Source: JBBSGA01 sp038254585 (GTDB lineage Bacteria; Chloroflexota; Chloroflexia; Chloroflexales; Kallotenuaceae). From it: DNA of 24,077 nt. Location: NCBI GenBank assembly GCA_038254585.1, contig JBBSGA010000055.1:1-24077 (forward strand), given 5' to 3'. The position numbers and the translations under genes are program-made. The notes below the pieces were generated by a model. That model was not told the DNA's origin. It made no database searches and saw only the letters and a program-made list of their open reading frames with translations. Below are positions 22,603-24,077 of the stretch, piece by piece. Positions within the stretch are counted from its first letter, which is position 1. Each line of letters begins with the position of its first letter.

Positions 22603-23601
22603 TCAGCCCTTGCCGAGAAAACGATCGCGTCCCTGGCCCAGGGCACGCAGCTTGGCGTCGGCTATGCTCCGCTGCAGCATCCAGAAGCCGCAGTCCGGGT
22701 GGATATAGCGCACGCGTCCGGGCCCGAGCACGCGATCGGCCGCTTCGATCCGCCGGGCAATCTCGTCGGCGCTCTCGACACCATTATCTTTGATGTCGAT
22801 CACGCCCAGCCCAACGCCGATCCGCGGATCGAGATCGCGCAGCACCGGGAGCTCCTCGTAGCCGCGCCGGGCAAACTCCAACACGAGATGATCGGCTTGC
22901 AATGCGTTCATGGTCGGCAGCAGATGCGTATAGGCACCCTGCTGCACAGTCTGGCCGCCATAATTGCCAAAGCAGAGATGCACGGCCCGCTCGCCGCGAA
23001 CGCCCTCGAGCACCCGGTTGATCGCCGCGGCGGCCCACGCGCCATCCTCGGGGTGGCCCGTCAGATTAGCTTCGTCCACCTGGATCACGTCGGCTTCGAC
23101 GGCGACAACCTGTTCACGGAGAACTTCGGCAATCGCCATGCAGAGAGCCTGCTGGTCGCAATAGTGGCGGTCCACCAGGACCTTGGTCAGCATATACGGA
23201 CTCGTGACGGTGAATTTGGTGCGGGCCTGCGCCAGCGCACGGAGCGGTCGTGCCGCTGCGGGGAGATTGAGCACGCCGGGACCGATCGGACCGACGACGA
23301 TACCCGCGGGCGCGGCACGGTAGCTCATCTGCTTGTCAGCGGCAAAGCGCTGAAGGTCGGCCAACCCGAGGCGCGTCTGCACACCATCCATCTGGCGCAC
23401 GAAGTAATCGATCATCCCATTGGTCTCGGGATGGCTGACGTCGAAGCGCGATAGCTCGCCGTCCGACACGACGTCGATTCCGGCCAGCTCCTGGGTGCGC
23501 ACGACGACCAGCGTGGCATCGTGCTGATGCGGCTTGGTCGGGTAGGCGCGCAGCCAGTCGGGGATCGGGTAGCTGCCGACCACGGTCGTCTGCACTGTCA
23601 T
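22603..23601 (-). CDS. Cobalamin-independent methionine synthase (MetE C-terminal)-like methyltransferase
   Basis: A 332-residue protein resembling the catalytic C-terminal domain of MetE without its N-terminal half. The zinc-site ligands are in place: H208 and C210 in VHLCFGNYGG, E242 in LVLEFARRG and C304 in IHPDCGFW. The start TTVVGSYPIPDWL and GELSRFDVSH also fit. Such short MetE-like proteins transfer methyl groups between folate or other methyl donors and thiols, and many have unknown substrates. ATG at 23601 follows AGGGG. It lies inside a sugar-catabolic unit, which suggests a demethylation step or a recruited activity rather than methionine synthesis. Confidence 0.85.
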   Translation of the reverse strand: MTVQTTVVGSYPIPDWLRAYPTKPHQHDATLVVVRTQELAGIDVVSDGELSRFDVSHPETNGMIDYFVRQMDGVQTRLGLADLQRFAADKQMSYRAAPAGIVVGPIGPGVLNLPAAARPLRALAQARTKFTVTSPYMLTKVLVDRHYCDQQALCMAIAEVLREQVVAVEADVIQVDEANLTGHPEDGAWAAAAINRVLEGVRGERAVHLCFGNYGGQTVQQGAYTHLLPTMNALQADHLVLEFARRGYEELPVLRDLDPRIGVGLGVIDIKDNGVESADEIARRIEAADRVLGPGRVRYIHPDCGFWMLQRSIADAKLRALGQGRDRFLGKG

Positions 23602-23638
23602 GTTTTGCCCCTTCGAAACCGATTGCCGGAACGTCTGC

Positions 23639-24076
23639 TTACCGATCCGGCAGCGCGTCGAATGCGAATGCATGGAGTGGGCTCAATGCGTCGGGACGCA
23701 TGTCGAACGCGAGACCGAACGGCGCCTCGACAGTACTTTGGATGCGGATCATCCCCTGGCGGATGTCGAGCGTTGGGAACCCGCGCGCATGCCGCCGATA
23801 CAAGTCGCCGTGGTCTCTGAGCACGCCGGTCTGTACGTCTGCGGGCCACATACTCAGGCCCGTGAAATAGTGGTGCCCAGTGCGCTCGACGTGCTCGATG
23901 CCCAGCGTCGCCACCACCGCCAGGTCCTGCAGCAGCGCCACGGGGCCGACGTTCGCCAGGTCCTCGCCGCTGAGGACGTAGCGGCGCCGCGGATCGATGC
24001 GCTGCCGCCGGGCGATCAGGCAGGCATTGGCGATCCCTTTGAAGACGCCCTTGCAGTTCTTGTGGCTGGTACCGGC
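23639..24076 (-). CDS. Enolase-superfamily (mandelate racemase-like) enzyme, C-terminal part
   Basis: The last 145 residues of a protein whose start lies beyond the window. The visible sequence, with SHKNCKGVFKGIANACLI, VLSGEDLANVGPVALLQDLAVVATLGIEHVE and TGHHYFTGLSMWP, is typical of enolase C-terminal-domain-like proteins annotated as mandelate racemase/muconate lactonizing types, which remove a proton next to a carboxylate or carbonyl. The general-base end of the barrel is included, but the metal-ligand triad lies upstream and cannot be checked. The stop is 37 bp before the MetE-like gene, so it probably leads the same transcript. Confidence 0.7.
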   Translation of the reverse strand, partial: AGTSHKNCKGVFKGIANACLIARRQRIDPRRRYVLSGEDLANVGPVALLQDLAVVATLGIEHVERTGHHYFTGLSMWPADVQTGVLRDHGDLYRRHARGFPTLDIRQGMIRIQSTVEAPFGLAFDMRPDALSPLHAFAFDALPDR

Positions 24077-24077
24077 A

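Overview
The window is about 24 kb of high-GC bacterial DNA, most likely from the phylum Chloroflexota. Four things suggest this: an orphan replication-type protein ending in a DnaA N-terminal-like domain, a two-domain KaiC-like ATPase, a CUT1 sugar transporter with no ATPase of its own, and the codon use. This is an inference from gene style; there is no rRNA or other marker gene. No complete insertion sequence, CRISPR array, tRNA or rRNA gene was seen.

Left part (1-6.8 kb). A partial DnaA_N-like gene is convergent with an F420-type luciferase-like oxidoreductase. That gene is divergent from a rightward saccharide group: a Gfo/Idh/MocA oxidoreductase, a GH3 beta-N-acetylhexosaminidase-like enzyme and a GH140/DUF4038 glycosidase (a family with apiosidase activity). 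A perfect 22-bp palindrome lies in the divergent promoter region and a LacI-type AAGCGCTT core lies before the GH140 gene. Just upstream of GH140, on the opposite strand, is the decayed C-terminus of a SorC/DeoR-type sugar-responsive regulator. Just downstream is a 12-codon start of a lost gene followed by a decayed integrase-type transposase.

Middle part (7.3-11.2 kb). Small unrelated units: a P-loop (uridine-kinase-like) NTPase, a secreted AMIN-like domain protein, a strong stem-loop terminator, then a leftward pair of a double-domain KaiC-like ATPase and a single-domain response regulator whose GTG start lies 1 nt after the ATPase stop. A 400-bp gap to the right holds a stem-loop and what may be an eroded ATP-dependent DNA ligase fragment.

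Right part (11.2-24.1 kb). Everything is leftward and catabolic. The first transcription unit (running off the right edge) carries an enolase-superfamily enzyme, a MetE-C-like methyltransferase, a Gfo/Idh/MocA dehydrogenase, a DUF993 protein and a TIM-barrel sugar isomerase/epimerase. A near-consensus sigma-70 promoter (TTGACA-17-TACACT) then starts the second unit: sugar-binding lipoprotein, two CUT1 permeases, nitrilase-family amidohydrolase, isochorismatase-family hydrolase, SDR, second TIM-barrel isomerase and aldo/keto reductase. A strong stem-loop between the binding-protein and first permease genes probably sets their expression ratio. Taken together, the right half looks like an uptake-and-degradation system for an unusual carbohydrate-like compound, probably carrying amide/nitrogen and perhaps methyl groups. 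The substrate cannot be read from the sequence.
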